Shown: positions 48,453 through 60,400, counted from the stretch's first letter. The stretch is 64,000 nt of DNA from Anastatus disparis (GCA_017163975.1 JAFFSR010000136.1:10165501-10229500); one strand, 5' to 3'. Notes: a model not told the origin generated them from the sequence alone. Numbers and translations: made by a program.

Positions 48453-50320
48453 AATTTTCAGTGCTGATTTTAATCAGTTTAAAAGTAAACTTATAATACT
48501 TTTAAATAAACTTTATCTTTCAAAAGTTTCTGCCAAGTTTTGTAACTTATATGAAAAGCTAAGTTATTATGCAAGGTTTATTTCTGCTATATGCTTTTAA
48601 TAGAGAATTCAAAATTATGGATTTCATAAAAATACTTAATTTCACCTAAGAAAAAGAAATAGAAAATATAATTATTAATTTTCATTTTTACTATATTGAT
48701 TCGTTATATCATATTGATATTTTACAAAATGTTATTTTGTTGTCAAAATTTTTATTTTTTTTTCTTAAATATATACCACATATATTATGAATATTACATA
48801 AAAATATTATTTCAACAGATTTTTTCAAATGTGGAAGTTGATAGTATAAATATATTTCCATTAAATACAAGGAAAAGTGATTATCGTATAAATACATGTA
48901 AAGATAACAATCATAAAATTATTACTTTGAAACTACGCTAATTAAAAAGCTATTTAATTACCAACTTTTAAAAATTCATTTTAACATCTTGTAAAAGCTA
49001 ATTAACTTTATTATAAATGTTGATTAAAAATAGTTGCGTTGAATAATTATGAATTTATGCTTTTCGTAAATACTCTTGCAGAAATCAGAATTAATATGAC
49101 CAAAAAGACAGATCGTAATTAGTTAAATTTTACTTAACAGAACTAGTTTACTCAATATAAACTAAAAGTTATACGGCCAAAAATTAAATGAAAATTTATG
49201 TAATGCCCGATGAATGTGCATTAATGTTATAAGAATCTAAAATTTCGAAATTCGTCATCATCTTTTTTCTACAGCTTATACATTTCTTCGAGCTAACATC
49301 AATTGTTTCAACATTGAAATATTAAAAAATAATGATATTCTATTTGAAAAAAGATTCAAATGGAGATTATACTTGTTAATAACTTTTGTATTGGAATATA
49401 GATGTTTCTACATAATAATTATAGCTTTAATTAATAGAGTTGTAATCTTGATTATTAAATCTATACTTATGATGGATTAGATTATATCGTTTCATTAACG
49501 ACATGTTCACGAAATGTTAATTAAAAAGGGTTACAATTGTGGTGTTGGGATTTCACAGTAATCAGCTGCAATTATGAGATTTTTTTATTTTTATAAAAAT
49601 TGGTATAATGTTTTATTAAAAAGACTTTTTCAATTATAACTTTCAATTTCTTTTTTTTGTTGAAATTTCATAAATATTTTAATTTATAATTTATTTTTAT
49701 TTGTTTTGTAAATCTATTATAAGTGTAGATAATCACTTTATTAAGATTAAGTACATAAAGAAACAAAATCAAGTTAAAATTACTGTACAAGTACTTCGAC
49801 ACGTAAAGTAAAATATGTAAGATAAGGAAAAATCAATCCTCGCATGAAGGTTAGAATGAGTCAGTTAACATGATACATTTTTCATCGAGTAAGCTTGCCT
49901 ATATACATCTTCTGAATGCATAAAACAAATACAAAAAATCTCATTTTCCCATTATAAAATTATAATTAATTCTTCAAAAAAGCAATTATATGCATTAATT
50001 CGACGAAATCTGCTTGGATTTAATTTAAATCTGTTTAAATTTGATTCCACGAAATTTCTAATAGATCTAATTAAATTACATATTCTACGAATGCGAGGCA
50101 GATGCATAAGAAATTTTCTATAAACGTAAATGCAATTTCTTCTTTAATGCAAAGCTTAGAAATTTCTTTTCAACAATGTCGTAATGAATTAACATTTCAT
50201 CAACGCTTTTAATAAACAATTTCATTTAATAAGACAAATTAATAGGACGGAAAATTTCCTGCATTCTTTTTCAAGACAAAACGTCGTTTATAAAATTTTC
50301 TCTTAACGAAAAAGTTAACC
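48453..50320. other. AT-rich intronic stretch
   Basis: No gene or repeat family seen. Confidence 0.55.
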
Positions 50321-51080
50321 TACTCTGTCAGCTGGGACAATATTTGGCATGGATATGTGTGCATCTCTCATAGTTAATAATACGTCACACATTGGAGCCA
50401 TTCTGTCTAGCAAAGCAAACTATACACCACCACAAGCTCAAATACTTTTAGTTCAAATAAAAGCTTCCGTGTCTAATGCGCGTGTGTATATCTATGCTAC
50501 GAGCAGCAGTTTTAAACGTGAAAAGGAAAAGAAAAAAAATAATACTAATTGTACGTTACGCAAGTATTTTAGAAAACAGGCTACACACGTGTGTATCAAC
50601 GCCAAAAAGTATATGCGAGCAGAAAGGCTTGCATCAGTCTAAAAAGATCTTTTTAAACTTCCGTATAAGAAGCTTTTTACGGCCGAACTTGGCTTAGTTA
50701 TGCTCGTACAATTAAAGATTTTTGGCTAATGATACCGTTTAATGTAGTGCTTTAAACTTTTGACCGGTAATAATTAAGCGAGGAATCTTTAATTAAAATC
50801 TTTTCCGTACATTGCTTGTAGTTGACTAATACATAGGTATAAACCTAGAAATATATGAACGAAGGACGGATGCAACGCACACGCGCGCGAAAATCCAAGT
50901 TGCGCAAATATTATGTAAAGATTGGCATTGATTGTCGCGTTAGATATATATTTTTTTATATTCTCGCAACGTTTTCTTCATGTTCTTTATGAAAACTTTA
51001 AGAAAAAAGACTTATAGCATACAATTGTCCAAGTGACATTGTTGCGAGGATGCGTGTTGAATTTGTTTGTTATTTAGGCG
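50321..51080. promoter_or_regulatory. Mixed-composition island
   Basis: Includes AATACGTCACACATTGGAGCC near 50387 (CRE-like ACGTCA) and ACGCGCGCGAAAATCC near 50880. No supported ORF. Weak candidate element. Confidence 0.2.
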
Positions 51081-52640
51081 TTTTTATGATGATTTTAAAT
51101 TGGTGCTTTAAAGTTTACTTTGTTTTTGACAGTTATGAATATTAACTGTGCTTCATTGTTGGGCTGTGTGGCAACTTTTTCTTTTGAATTATAACTTGAG
51201 TGGCCAAGATTAATATTTTTTATAGTTCTTCATTTATTATCTGCTCTTAACCTTTTCATAATTCAATGATATTTTTTATTGTGATCAATTTATATTATGC
51301 TCTTATCGTTATTTTTCTTTTGTTTTAGAATTTTAGATTTTTAAATTACTTCAAGTGATCGTCAAATAAAAATTGTTTAATTTTGAAAATTTGATGAATA
51401 TGTTTAAAGTTAAATCGTATACTTTATACATTTTAAATATTTAATTTCAATAATGGAAACACCAAACGAAGCTAATCAATCTAAAACTTATCTTTCTTTT
51501 TTATCAATTTTAAACAATTGAATCAGCATTTTAAACAAGATGTAAAAGGAAAAGAAAATCTTGTATTGTACATTAATCTAATGCATAATCTATCGAACGT
51601 AACAAACTGATTCCAGGCAAAAACCAAAAACTACAGTTGCATGTGTTCGTAGATAATGTTATGTTTAGAATTTGAGCGCTGATCGTCTGATACACACGCG
51701 ATAATAAACACGTGATGATTATATTATCAAACATTTAAATTTTTTCGCATTGACTTTAACTATACATTCCTCATTTGATATTCGGAATAATTTAAACAAG
51801 CTTTCAGAAGAGAATTTAATAAATCATAAATCAAAGGAAGAAAATCAATTCTTGTTTGTAATAAATAAATGGATGATTTAATTAATTTTTTATTGAATCG
51901 AAAAAGCTGGGATTTAAGAACTGGAACACGCAAATATTTTAGTTTGTGCATTTTGAAATGTAAACATTTTTTATTCTACAGCTTTTCCAAAAGTTTATAA
52001 TTCATAATCACTCTAGTCTAGTTGGACGATTTAAGCTATATAGAGGTTATTTCTTATAGTTTTTCAAAATTAAGACATTTTAATTGTGATAAAAATAAAA
52101 GTCAGTTTATTAACAAGCTCCAAATTGATTTAATATATAAATTCTAGAATATTTTAAATTATTTCTATTGAATTTTAAAGAAATTTTTTCATCTTGAAAT
52201 AATACTGTAATAATTTTAGCTTCAACGTTCTTGAATATTATTCCTTTAACAGAGAATATAATTATTATGACATTGGTTTAGTTGCGTGTTTAAAGCCACT
52301 TGGTAATTATAAAGTCAGTTGCAATATCAAACTAACTGCCGGCGATGTTTTTCCGTTCAACAAAAAGATAATTTAATTTATTATACATTGTACTTCCTTT
52401 TTGTCTTTAGACTAAATCTTTTGAGTGATCGATATATTATATACTCCAAATACTGTTCTGGTAACATAGTATTTAATTAAATACATAACTCTATTTTTTT
52501 CGCATTTTTTATAGTCATAAACATTTCAAATTATATGCAATTATAGCTATGTAACAAAGAAATAGTGTAATAGCACTTCGTATATTTCTTACTTTGAAAA
52601 ACTTCTTCAAAAAAGTCATGTTGTAAAAATACACTACTCG
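51081..52640. other. AT-rich intronic stretch
   Basis: Nothing recognisable. Confidence 0.55.
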
Positions 52641-53360
52641 TGTATCCTTGTATCGCGATAAAAGAGCTTTTTATACAGTTTCACTTTTCCAATGATTCCA
52701 AAATCGAAACAATAAAAATTTCCGTCCATACAGCTTTAAACTAATTTCGTATTTTTGTTCTTGGGAACAATGAAAGTTAAAAAAAAAATAGGAAAAAAGA
52801 AAAAAAGAGAGAGAGCTTTTATATCGATTGGGGGGGTTGTACAAAATAATCGCGACCTGGTTACTTGTATTTTCTGACCTACTTTTCTGGCCGCGGTCTG
52901 AAAGCATATAACATAGCATGCGCGTAGAGCAATTTTAGCGAAAAGTAGGTCGGGCCAGCCAAACTATATAAGTATACACATAGCAACTGCATATACGGGG
53001 GTTGAAAAGAGAAAAGAGAATATAAGACTCTTCCATTTCTATGTACGCATTTCCGGACGAAACCATCCCGGACCATGTATATACGTATATATTCTGTTGC
53101 TTTTAGTCTTTATTCAGGCCACTTGTTTCCAACCCCCGGGAAATGGATCTACATGATTCTCTCTTTATACGTGTACGTGTACGTGTATCAAAGATGAAGA
53201 TATATGCATAGCCTTGTTCGATAAAAATAGTATCAGAAGAAGATGAAGAAGAGAAGAAGGAGAATAAAGAAGAAGATGATGATGGAGGAATAAAAGAAGA
53301 GAAAAGCGTTCTCGAAATTTATCCAAAGATTAAATTCCACACGAAGGGATACGCTATAGA
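52641..53360. promoter_or_regulatory. Island with GC core, 12-bp inverted repeat, TATATAAG box and GAA tracts
   Basis: GACCTACTTTTC (52876-52887) and its exact complement GAAAAGTAGGTC (52940-52951) flank a GC-richer core with GGCCGCGGTC. CTATATAAGTA follows near 52964 (plus-strand TATA-like). A (GTGTAC)n run is at 53169-53187 and a GAAGAAGATGAAG-type tract at 53230-53300. No exon or ORF supported. Confidence 0.3.
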
Positions 53361-55149
53361 TTGACTTTTCCTCTCGTATTAAGTATTCTAACGTAAGCGT
53401 TTCCACGGTTAGAAATCAAGAAAATTTCTGCTGATATCAAAAGATTTCATATGCTTGTATGCATCTTTCTTTGTTAGAAAAGGCGTGGGATGTTATAGGA
53501 TTTCTTTAATGAAATTTACAAGGATAAAGTTCCTTTTCAGATTTTTTCTGTTATCAATGACGCGTATACTTTTCAATGAAATTTCAATGAGAATGGAAAT
53601 TCAAAACTGTATTTGCGGCTGATTTCAATGCTTTAACGTTGATCAAGAACAAAGATGAAAGTTGAGAACATACGGGATTAATTAAAGATTCTGATATACA
53701 CTTTATGTAATAAAAAATATCTTATTATTTTTAGCAGCGATAAAACGAGACTCTTTTTATATAAAAATCATGGAATGGCTTGTATGGAAATTTTTAAAAA
53801 ATATTCAGTTGAAATCTGTGCTAATTAATATTTTACATCTAATGTTATTGATTAAAACGTCTTAAGAAAATGTAATATTCATGAATTAAATTTGCATATC
53901 AACATAATGAATTCATTAATATAATTTCTAAAATGAAACGAGCTTATTCATACAGAGAGATGATACACTAACATATAATACTAACACACAAAAAAAAACC
54001 AACTAATTATTATTCAATTCTACAGTATTAATTCTATTCTTATATAGTTCAATTGCATATACACTATTAAAACTAAAATTATTATATTTGCATGGCTCTT
54101 TAGACTTGTACGAATGAGGCTACGAGCTCAAATAGAGAGATAATATGAAAGTTCTCACAATATTGCCATTGTAAACAAGCAAAATTGTTTTAGGTCACTT
54201 GGATTCACAAGAATGTTAACTAAAAATACCTTAATAGAAAAAATTTTATTTTATTTATATAAAGAAAATTGAATGGTTCGTTATTACATTCATGATAAAC
54301 TATAGCACATTGATGACATTTTGCTTTCTACGGTAATATTATTCATCCTTTGCTTTTGATACAGAAAAAAAAGATTTTTCTGATAAAAATACGTCGGTTT
54401 TAAACACAAAAGACCGTTAAAAAAAATATATACGTATACACTTCCCTATAGCAACATAAATTTTCTCGCCACTCGCGCAAGACTGAAAAAGTACATCGAC
54501 TTTTATTGTCCCTAAACAGTTGACAAGCATCGATATTGCAAAAGCCACGAATCGTTTATCAACGAACTCTTTTTTTTTATTTTGCCATCTCATTCTCTCT
54601 CTGGCTCTTTTTTTTCTCTATTCATTCACCATCAAAGATTAAATCTCTACGGTTTTCTAACGTCTTTTCCTGTTTGAACGATGCGAAAGGAATTTGCGAA
54701 CCGTAGCAATAGTATGAATAATTATCACGGACTTTGCGTTCAGTAATGGGTTACAGTTTTTAAAATAAAAAAAAGTCTTTGGAAAATTTGTCAATGATGT
54801 CATTGTTATTCGTTTTACTTGTAATATAGTTTAAAATTTTATGTATAAAAAAGGTTCTCGTTAACGATTGAATGAAGTAATATTCACAATGGACTTTTTC
54901 AGGAAAATGAAGAGATTTACTGTTCAACTAAAATTATCACTCTTTATAAGGTAAAATCATAATTTTTTTTATGTGTGATACATAACTGAAATAGGGATTC
55001 ATTACAGGTTCAAATGATAAATACTCTATAGTTTTTATAAGTTAATCAAAACAAGCTCTTGAATTCAATTTACGTTTTTAAATTAAGAAGTAAGAAATTT
55101 ATTGTATCGTATACAATATCATCTTAAATATAAATATGCATAAACTTAC
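53361..55149. other. AT-rich stretch with a small CT patch
   Basis: A mixed patch lies at 54420-54700, including CATTCTCTCTCTGGCTC. No gene or repeat family. Confidence 0.5.
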
Positions 55150-55210
55150 TGTGGCTGTCAGTTATTCGAACTGTAGAAAAGTAAATTGCTTACCTGAAAC
55201 ATAAATAAAA
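55149..55210 (-). promoter_or_regulatory. atos: Recursive-splicing ratchet point 2 with 44-nt cryptic exon
   Basis: The minus strand reads TTTTTTATTTATGTTTCAG|GTAAGCAATTT, with the junction between 55194 and 55193. A second donor, GCCACA|GTAAGTTTA, follows at 55149, giving a 44-nt RS exon (55193-55150). The core TGTTTCAG|GTAAG is identical over 13 nt to ratchet point 1, 19.4 kb away, and both cryptic exons contain TGACAGC. Seen directly; stepwise removal of a long atossa 5' intron is inferred. Confidence 0.75.
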
Positions 55211-55800
55211 AATAATTATAAGATAAATTGTTCCACGAATAACGAATCAAATAAATATTCGTCTACTTTGAATTATATTAATTTAAAATAATAATTGATA
55301 AACGGTTATGTAAATTTGAATCATCAATAATTCGATAATCATTCCATCATCAATATCAAAGAAAAATCTAAACTTTCTCTTTTTTTTTGCAAATACATCA
55401 GTTCAATTAAAGTTACAAAAAACAAAAGTAATAACATTTAATGACTCTTCATTTATTATACCCATTTAACTTTCCATCAAACTTTTAAAACACCCAGGAG
55501 AGTGAATTCAAAGAAAAGAATTACACTGACGTCTATAAATACATTTACAACCTACTAATGCCGTTAAGAAGTACAATAAAAATAACAAAACAATAATGAA
55601 AACCTTTCTTTTTTTCTCTGTCTTATTTATTATCGTAAGTATTAAACAACTATTTCTTTTAATACTTATGGAAAAAAAAGTTTTCTTTCTTTCTCTTTCT
55701 CCGTTTCTTTCTTAACTAACGGATCATTGAAGTGCGTCATTGCAATGTATAATATCGAAGCATTGCAAGTGTGTTAGAATAAAGAAAGAAATAGGAGAAA
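55211..55800. other. AT-rich intronic stretch
   Basis: Nothing recognisable apart from CTTTCTTTCTCTTTCTC near 55685. Confidence 0.5.
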
Positions 55801-56180
55801 GAATAAGGTTTTAGTATATGATATAACGGTCGGCTAATTATGAGAGCAATCGCGTATAGAGCCCATTTTTACAATGCAAGTGTGTGTGTAACGCGAGCGC
55901 TACAGTGCAAAATGTTAAATTTTTTTTAAACAAAGGCAAAGTTTATATAGAAACGAATTGAGTTTAGAAACGCACGCGAGTTTTATGATTCTGACAAGGA
56001 GAGAGAGAGAGAGAGAAGCGAGCTGGATTGGATTTAAAAGGAAGGCCATGTACTCGATCAGCTGTGTTGAATTTTTTTTTCTTTTCATTCTTTTTGCTAT
56101 TACAGTTGAATTGAAGATAATAGTTGGTATTGTTTTAACGTTCATGGACGTTCTCTTTTTTCTTTCTTTTTAGATTGTTT
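55801..56180. promoter_or_regulatory. GAGA-containing island
   Basis: GTAACGCGAGCGCTACAGTG near 55889 and a GAGAGAGAGAGAGAGAAGCG tract near 56000. Same style as the other islands. Confidence 0.25.
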
Positions 56181-56969
56181 TAATCTTGTTGAAAATTTGA
56201 TTTTTCTTTTTTTTTCTTTTTAATGCGAAAATAGTATTTGAAAATTGATAAGAGAGAAAAATATGAGAGCAATTTTCTTGCAACATTTTTCCAGCTTTGG
56301 TATTAAAAAGATTAAAATCTATGGGAGGTTTGAAATTTAGTAGGTCATTTTAGTTAAGCTTATATTATGGCTAAGAACGAAATTTATTTTCATTGTGCAG
56401 AATAACATTTTATTTTGTTAACGGAGAATTTAATCTAATAAAATTTATTTCTAGTAATACGTATTAATGGTGCCTTTTTTATTTTAAAGAAAATATATTG
56501 GTCTACTGGCAACTTTCATAAACTAGAATGTATTTAATTCAATGTCATCGTTCATTGGGAATTAAATCTATATGCACATAAATTATGATGCACAAATAGG
56601 TTTATGAGTATTGCGTAAATTTTTTTGTTTTCTCATTAACTTTGCCATGGTGGAAAAATTATTTTTTAGATTAATATTATAAAAGTATGTTTGAGATAAT
56701 TATGAACTAAAATGTAGTATTTTTAGAAAATGTTCGTACACTTTTATTTCTCAACTTGATAACGGAATGACCGATTTCAATTTAACATGATTCACTTTTT
56801 TTTATTTAGACTATAATAAATGGAAGCAAAATAACAGTTTTGTAATTTAGCTAATGCGTTTTTATTTTATACGTATTTTTAAAAATCAGGTTTTTGTCTA
56901 ATTTAGATCATAATGTGAATTTCATGTAATACACGTAAATAAATTGTAAAGTTATTTTATGTTTCTATT
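56181..56969. other. AT-rich stretch
   Basis: Nothing recognisable. Confidence 0.5.
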
Positions 56970-56982
56970 ATCTTCAGAATAT

Positions 56983-57191
56983 CCGAGGTTGTCAGTGGCT
57001 CACTCGGTAGAGCGTTGGATTCATAATCTCGAGGGCTCGAGTTCGAATCCCGCTCTTGGCGGCCGTTTGACACAAGCATCACTGTAAACGATACATATGC
57101 TCTGTATATGAACACACTAAGAAGTCTCCGTCGCTAATTAACATCATAATGATAGCATAAATACAGCGTCGTTAAATAAAATTTTTAAAAA
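56983..57191 (+). mobile_element. tRNA-derived SINE, copy 2, with 13-bp target-site duplication
   Basis: Head with box A TGGCTCACTCGG and box B GAGTTCGAATCCC, and a body ending GCGTCGTTAAATAAAATTTT. It is flanked by ATCTTCAGAATAT at 56970-56982 and again at 57192-57204, a perfect 13-bp duplication typical of LINE-driven insertion. The anticodon position reads CAT here and CGT in copy 1, so the head no longer decodes. Confidence 0.92.
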
Positions 57192-57213
57192 ATCTTCAGA
57201 ATATTTGTAATTG

Positions 57214-57447
57214 TACCGTAAAGGACGTGGTTCCTGATCAGGGCGTAATTTCTGATCATTATTTATTATAAATCGTAATCTTTAAGATTTTAGTAGGAAA
57301 ACCCTTTTTTTAATTTATGAGGAAAAATAAATTGAGCGTAAGAAATGCTTCGTTTGTGTGAAAAAGAAATATACTTTTACTTTTTCACATGTAAATATGT
57401 GATCAGAAATACCTCTTAGGTGATCAGAAATTACGTCCTTTACGGTA
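57214..57447. mobile_element. MITE with CCGTAAAGGACGT terminal inverted repeats
   Basis: The left end, TACCGTAAAGGACGT at 57214, is the exact complement of ACGTCCTTTACGGTA ending 57447. An outer TA on each side is consistent with a TA target duplication. Subterminal TTTCTGATCA words recur on both arms, so pairing extends about 45 bp imperfectly. About 230 bp, non-coding, inserted only 22 bp past the SINE's terminal duplication. Likely a Tc1/mariner-type non-autonomous element. Confidence 0.8.
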
Positions 57448-58013
57448 TAGAGAAATTATATATATATTTTTTTTAAATAAATTGAGTCTGAAACTTTTGC
57501 GGAAGTTACCTTTTGAATAATTCTTTATTTAATAGTTTAAGTAAATTATTAAAAAACATTCAGATATATTATTATTGTCGTTGCACAAACAGTTTTCTAA
57601 TTTTTATTTTAAAAAAATTTTGTTACATGTACAGACACTTTCTCGTAGTTTATAAAAATTCAAAACAAGAACATAACAACTATATTATTTATATAACATT
57701 ATATAAACGCGATATTTTATGAATATTATTTTAAAATTCAATAGATACGGAATACAACTTTCCCTTTTCGTTTTAAATATAATCCGGGTTTGATATATTT
57801 ATTTCATAAAGAATTTAATGAATCTTAAAATATTTTTGTTAGTTGAAGATATGCTTGATATTAATCAAAAATAAATAAATTATTTTATTATACATTGATG
57901 TAACAATCAAGAAAAATAATAACCAATGAAATAACATTAAGAGTCAGCTGTATACCGACACAGTTACCTGTTTTACCGAATCTATTTAAAATTTATTTTT
58001 TATAAAAACTAAT
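57448..58013. other. AT-rich stretch
   Basis: No gene. CTGTATACCGACA at 57948-57960 repeats a word from 32987. AAACAG|GTAACTG near 57968 on the minus strand is donor-like. Confidence 0.5.
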
Positions 58014-58283
58014 AGCTTCAGGCAGAAATAAAGAGATGGTTTCGATTCGTGTAATAGAAAGCAATATTTTCTCTGATAAGAATAATTTAATTCCACCGCT
58101 TTATTTTTAAGAAAAGTTGGAATAACTTGAAAATCCCATTATTTGACACTAATTTCTAATTTTTTAAGTTATTCCAACTTTTCTTAAAAACGAAGCAATA
58201 AAATTAATTCATACTAATCAAAGAAAATATTACATTCTATTAAACACATCGAAACCATCTCTTTATTTTTGCCTCTTGCTGCT
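58014..58283. repeat. Large foldback element, arms of about 115 bp
   Basis: The left arm (58014-58128) and right arm (58166-58283) are complementary over nearly their full length. They share AATAAAGAGATGGTTTCGA near the outer ends and AAGAAAAGTTGGAATAACTT at the inner ends, around a 37-nt loop. Arm identity looks roughly 85%. Likely a foldback/MITE element; a transcript would form a long dsRNA hairpin. Confidence 0.85.
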
Positions 58284-58689
58284 AATTTTGGGAAAAAAGT
58301 CAATTTTTTAATTAGAAAAGGACAGAGATACAGCGGACTCTTAAACGACAAAAATGTCATTAAATTTTAAATTATTATCAGAATAATTATTTGTACGAAA
58401 ACATAATTTCGCGATTTAAAAAGGCTCACACCTCTTTCATATACAACAATTAAACAAGTAAAAAATTTAAATTGCACTTTCGAAATCAACGAAAGTGAAA
58501 TTCATATTCGTTCGTAAATTATTTTCTTTGCAGTATAATGTCTTTTAAAAGCTTCATATTATTGAGTAATGATCCGCAACGCTAATTACGAAAGGTAAAT
58601 CCATTTAACACCTTACCCAGATTCTCCAAAATAAGAGAAAACAAAGAAAAAGTCAGAACGTAAAACAAAAGAATAAAAAGTAGGAAACA

Positions 58690-59280
58690 ACAACATACGG
58701 GATTATAAAAAAAAAAAATTTCTAAGCCTATACACAAAGACTAATCCCAGTCGAATAAAAGTGTGAACATATGCACGAGAAAAAGAGAGAGATGGAAATA
58801 AGAAAAGAAAAAAGACAAGTAGTTTCGATAAATATATATAGAGAGAAACAGTGCCTTCTCTCGCACAAGTAAAGTGAGCGGGCTTGCCTCTCCCCCTTCT
58901 CCCTCTTTGTCAAAGGGGTAATGAGGACGGCGGGTGGGAAGTGCCAGTCGCGGATCTGGGTTACCTGCATATTATGCAAGCAACACAGCAGCCAGCAGCA
59001 GTAGCAGTAGCAAAAAGAGAAAGATAACCATATATTCTATCTCTCGTTGCACATACAGAGAGACACGTGTTTGCTCTCCCGCGTTGCCATGCGCTCATTG
59101 ATCATTTTGTATTTTTCTTTTTTTTACTTTTTTTTATATATATATCTTTTCTTGATTTTCGCAGTTGGTATTTCTTTCCCCTTTTTCGCTACTTTTCTTT
59201 GTTTTTTGGATAACATAAATAGCAACGTAAATTTTTCTCTAGATGCTGTTTAAAAAAAAGGTAAGAAAGAGAATAGGAGA
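58690..59280 (-). promoter_or_regulatory. GC-rich island with a possible minus-strand 5' exon donor
   Basis: The highest-GC patch right of ratchet point 2. The minus strand runs from GCATGGCAACGCGGGAGAGC (near 59090) through CACGTG and a (CTACTG)n/(CTG)n-like run to ATATGCAG|GTAACC at 58965|58964. A transcript starting here would place a first exon 3.8 kb upstream of ratchet point 2. The donor is only moderate (C at +5), and the true atossa 5' exon may lie outside the window. Confidence 0.3.
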
Positions 59281-60400
59281 TTTTGCTACTCTTGAGGGAT
59301 ATTATTTAATACCAGTATACGGGTATCTGGAATGTTTTTTATCATATAGAATAACGTAGAAATTAAATAAAGCTGAAAGAGAACAAAATGTTGGGTTGGA
59401 GTTATTTGAGCTGAAGCATATTAAAATTCAAATGCTTTTTTACGCTTAAGATAAAAGTTTTCATTCACGAATAAATTAATATTAAAGGCATTCATCATGA
59501 CTGTCAGAAGAAAGTTTTTTTCTTCTTTCAAAATTACCGAGAAATAAGACAGAGATGTTTTTTCTGACTTTTTTTCGGGGAGTGAGAGAACAATTGAAGA
59601 TAATGAAAGAAATTCAAGATGAATTTTATATAATAAATCTTAATAAAACACTTGTAATGAAGTTTTGATTATAATCCAATCTAAAATATTCATTATAACG
59701 ACATCTGCATAGTGCATAAAAAAATGAAAATACGAAAGAGAAATGCATTTATAAAGATTATTTTCAAATTTAATATACCGTCATCTTGGGAAACGTCATA
59801 ATTTATTTATACTAATGTATTAATGTTATTTTACTGAATAAATGATAATATTTCAACATCTAAATAATTCTTATTTGAAAAGCAGCGATTTTTGTTATTC
59901 ATAGAATTTACTTCCAAGCTGACACAGTTTTGTAGAGCTTAAAGAAGCTCTCCCCCCCCTTTAGGTGACCCAAAAAATTTTGAAATACCGTATGTAGCAC
60001 GCTTGAATAAAAAACAGGTAAAATGTATATCATGCAAAAATTTTTCTATCCAGGTAAATCATTTTATAGGTTATTGTTAAATTTAAGATTTACTTCGAAA
60101 ATGTTGATAAGCGGTTTCACACACTGTGCGTATGCTAAATGGTGTATAATTAATTTGTTTTAAGGAATAGAAAGTTATTATAAATTTAAAAAAAATAAAA
60201 ATTTAGAAGTTAGAAAAAATTATCAGAAAAATTTTAATTTACTGGTATTGGCAAATTTTAATGAAATTAAAAACATAAAAGAACACAATAAAATTTCTTT
60301 GTTTCAATATTTTTTCATGATAAAGAAGTTACATATTTTTCTTTATGAATTTTATAAAAAAAAAGCAAAACCAAAAGATTAAAAAAAATAGACGGAAAAA
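59281..60400. other. AT-rich stretch
   Basis: No gene or repeat. A C-run, CTCCCCCCCCTTTAGG, lies near 59950. Confidence 0.5.

Larger units (their letters stand above)
13361..55194 (-). other. atos: Predicted giant 5' intron of atossa (minimum extent)
   Basis: The first coding exon starts with a splice acceptor, and no coding exon of any gene follows for the rest of the window. Two minus-strand ratchet-type splice sites (35820|35819 and 55194|55193) show that minus-strand intronic RNA is very probably transcribed through here. The next downstream exon that could receive them is the atossa exon at 13360. The inferred intron exceeds 41 kb, and the 5' exon lies right of 55.2 kb, possibly outside the window. 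Confidence 0.6.
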
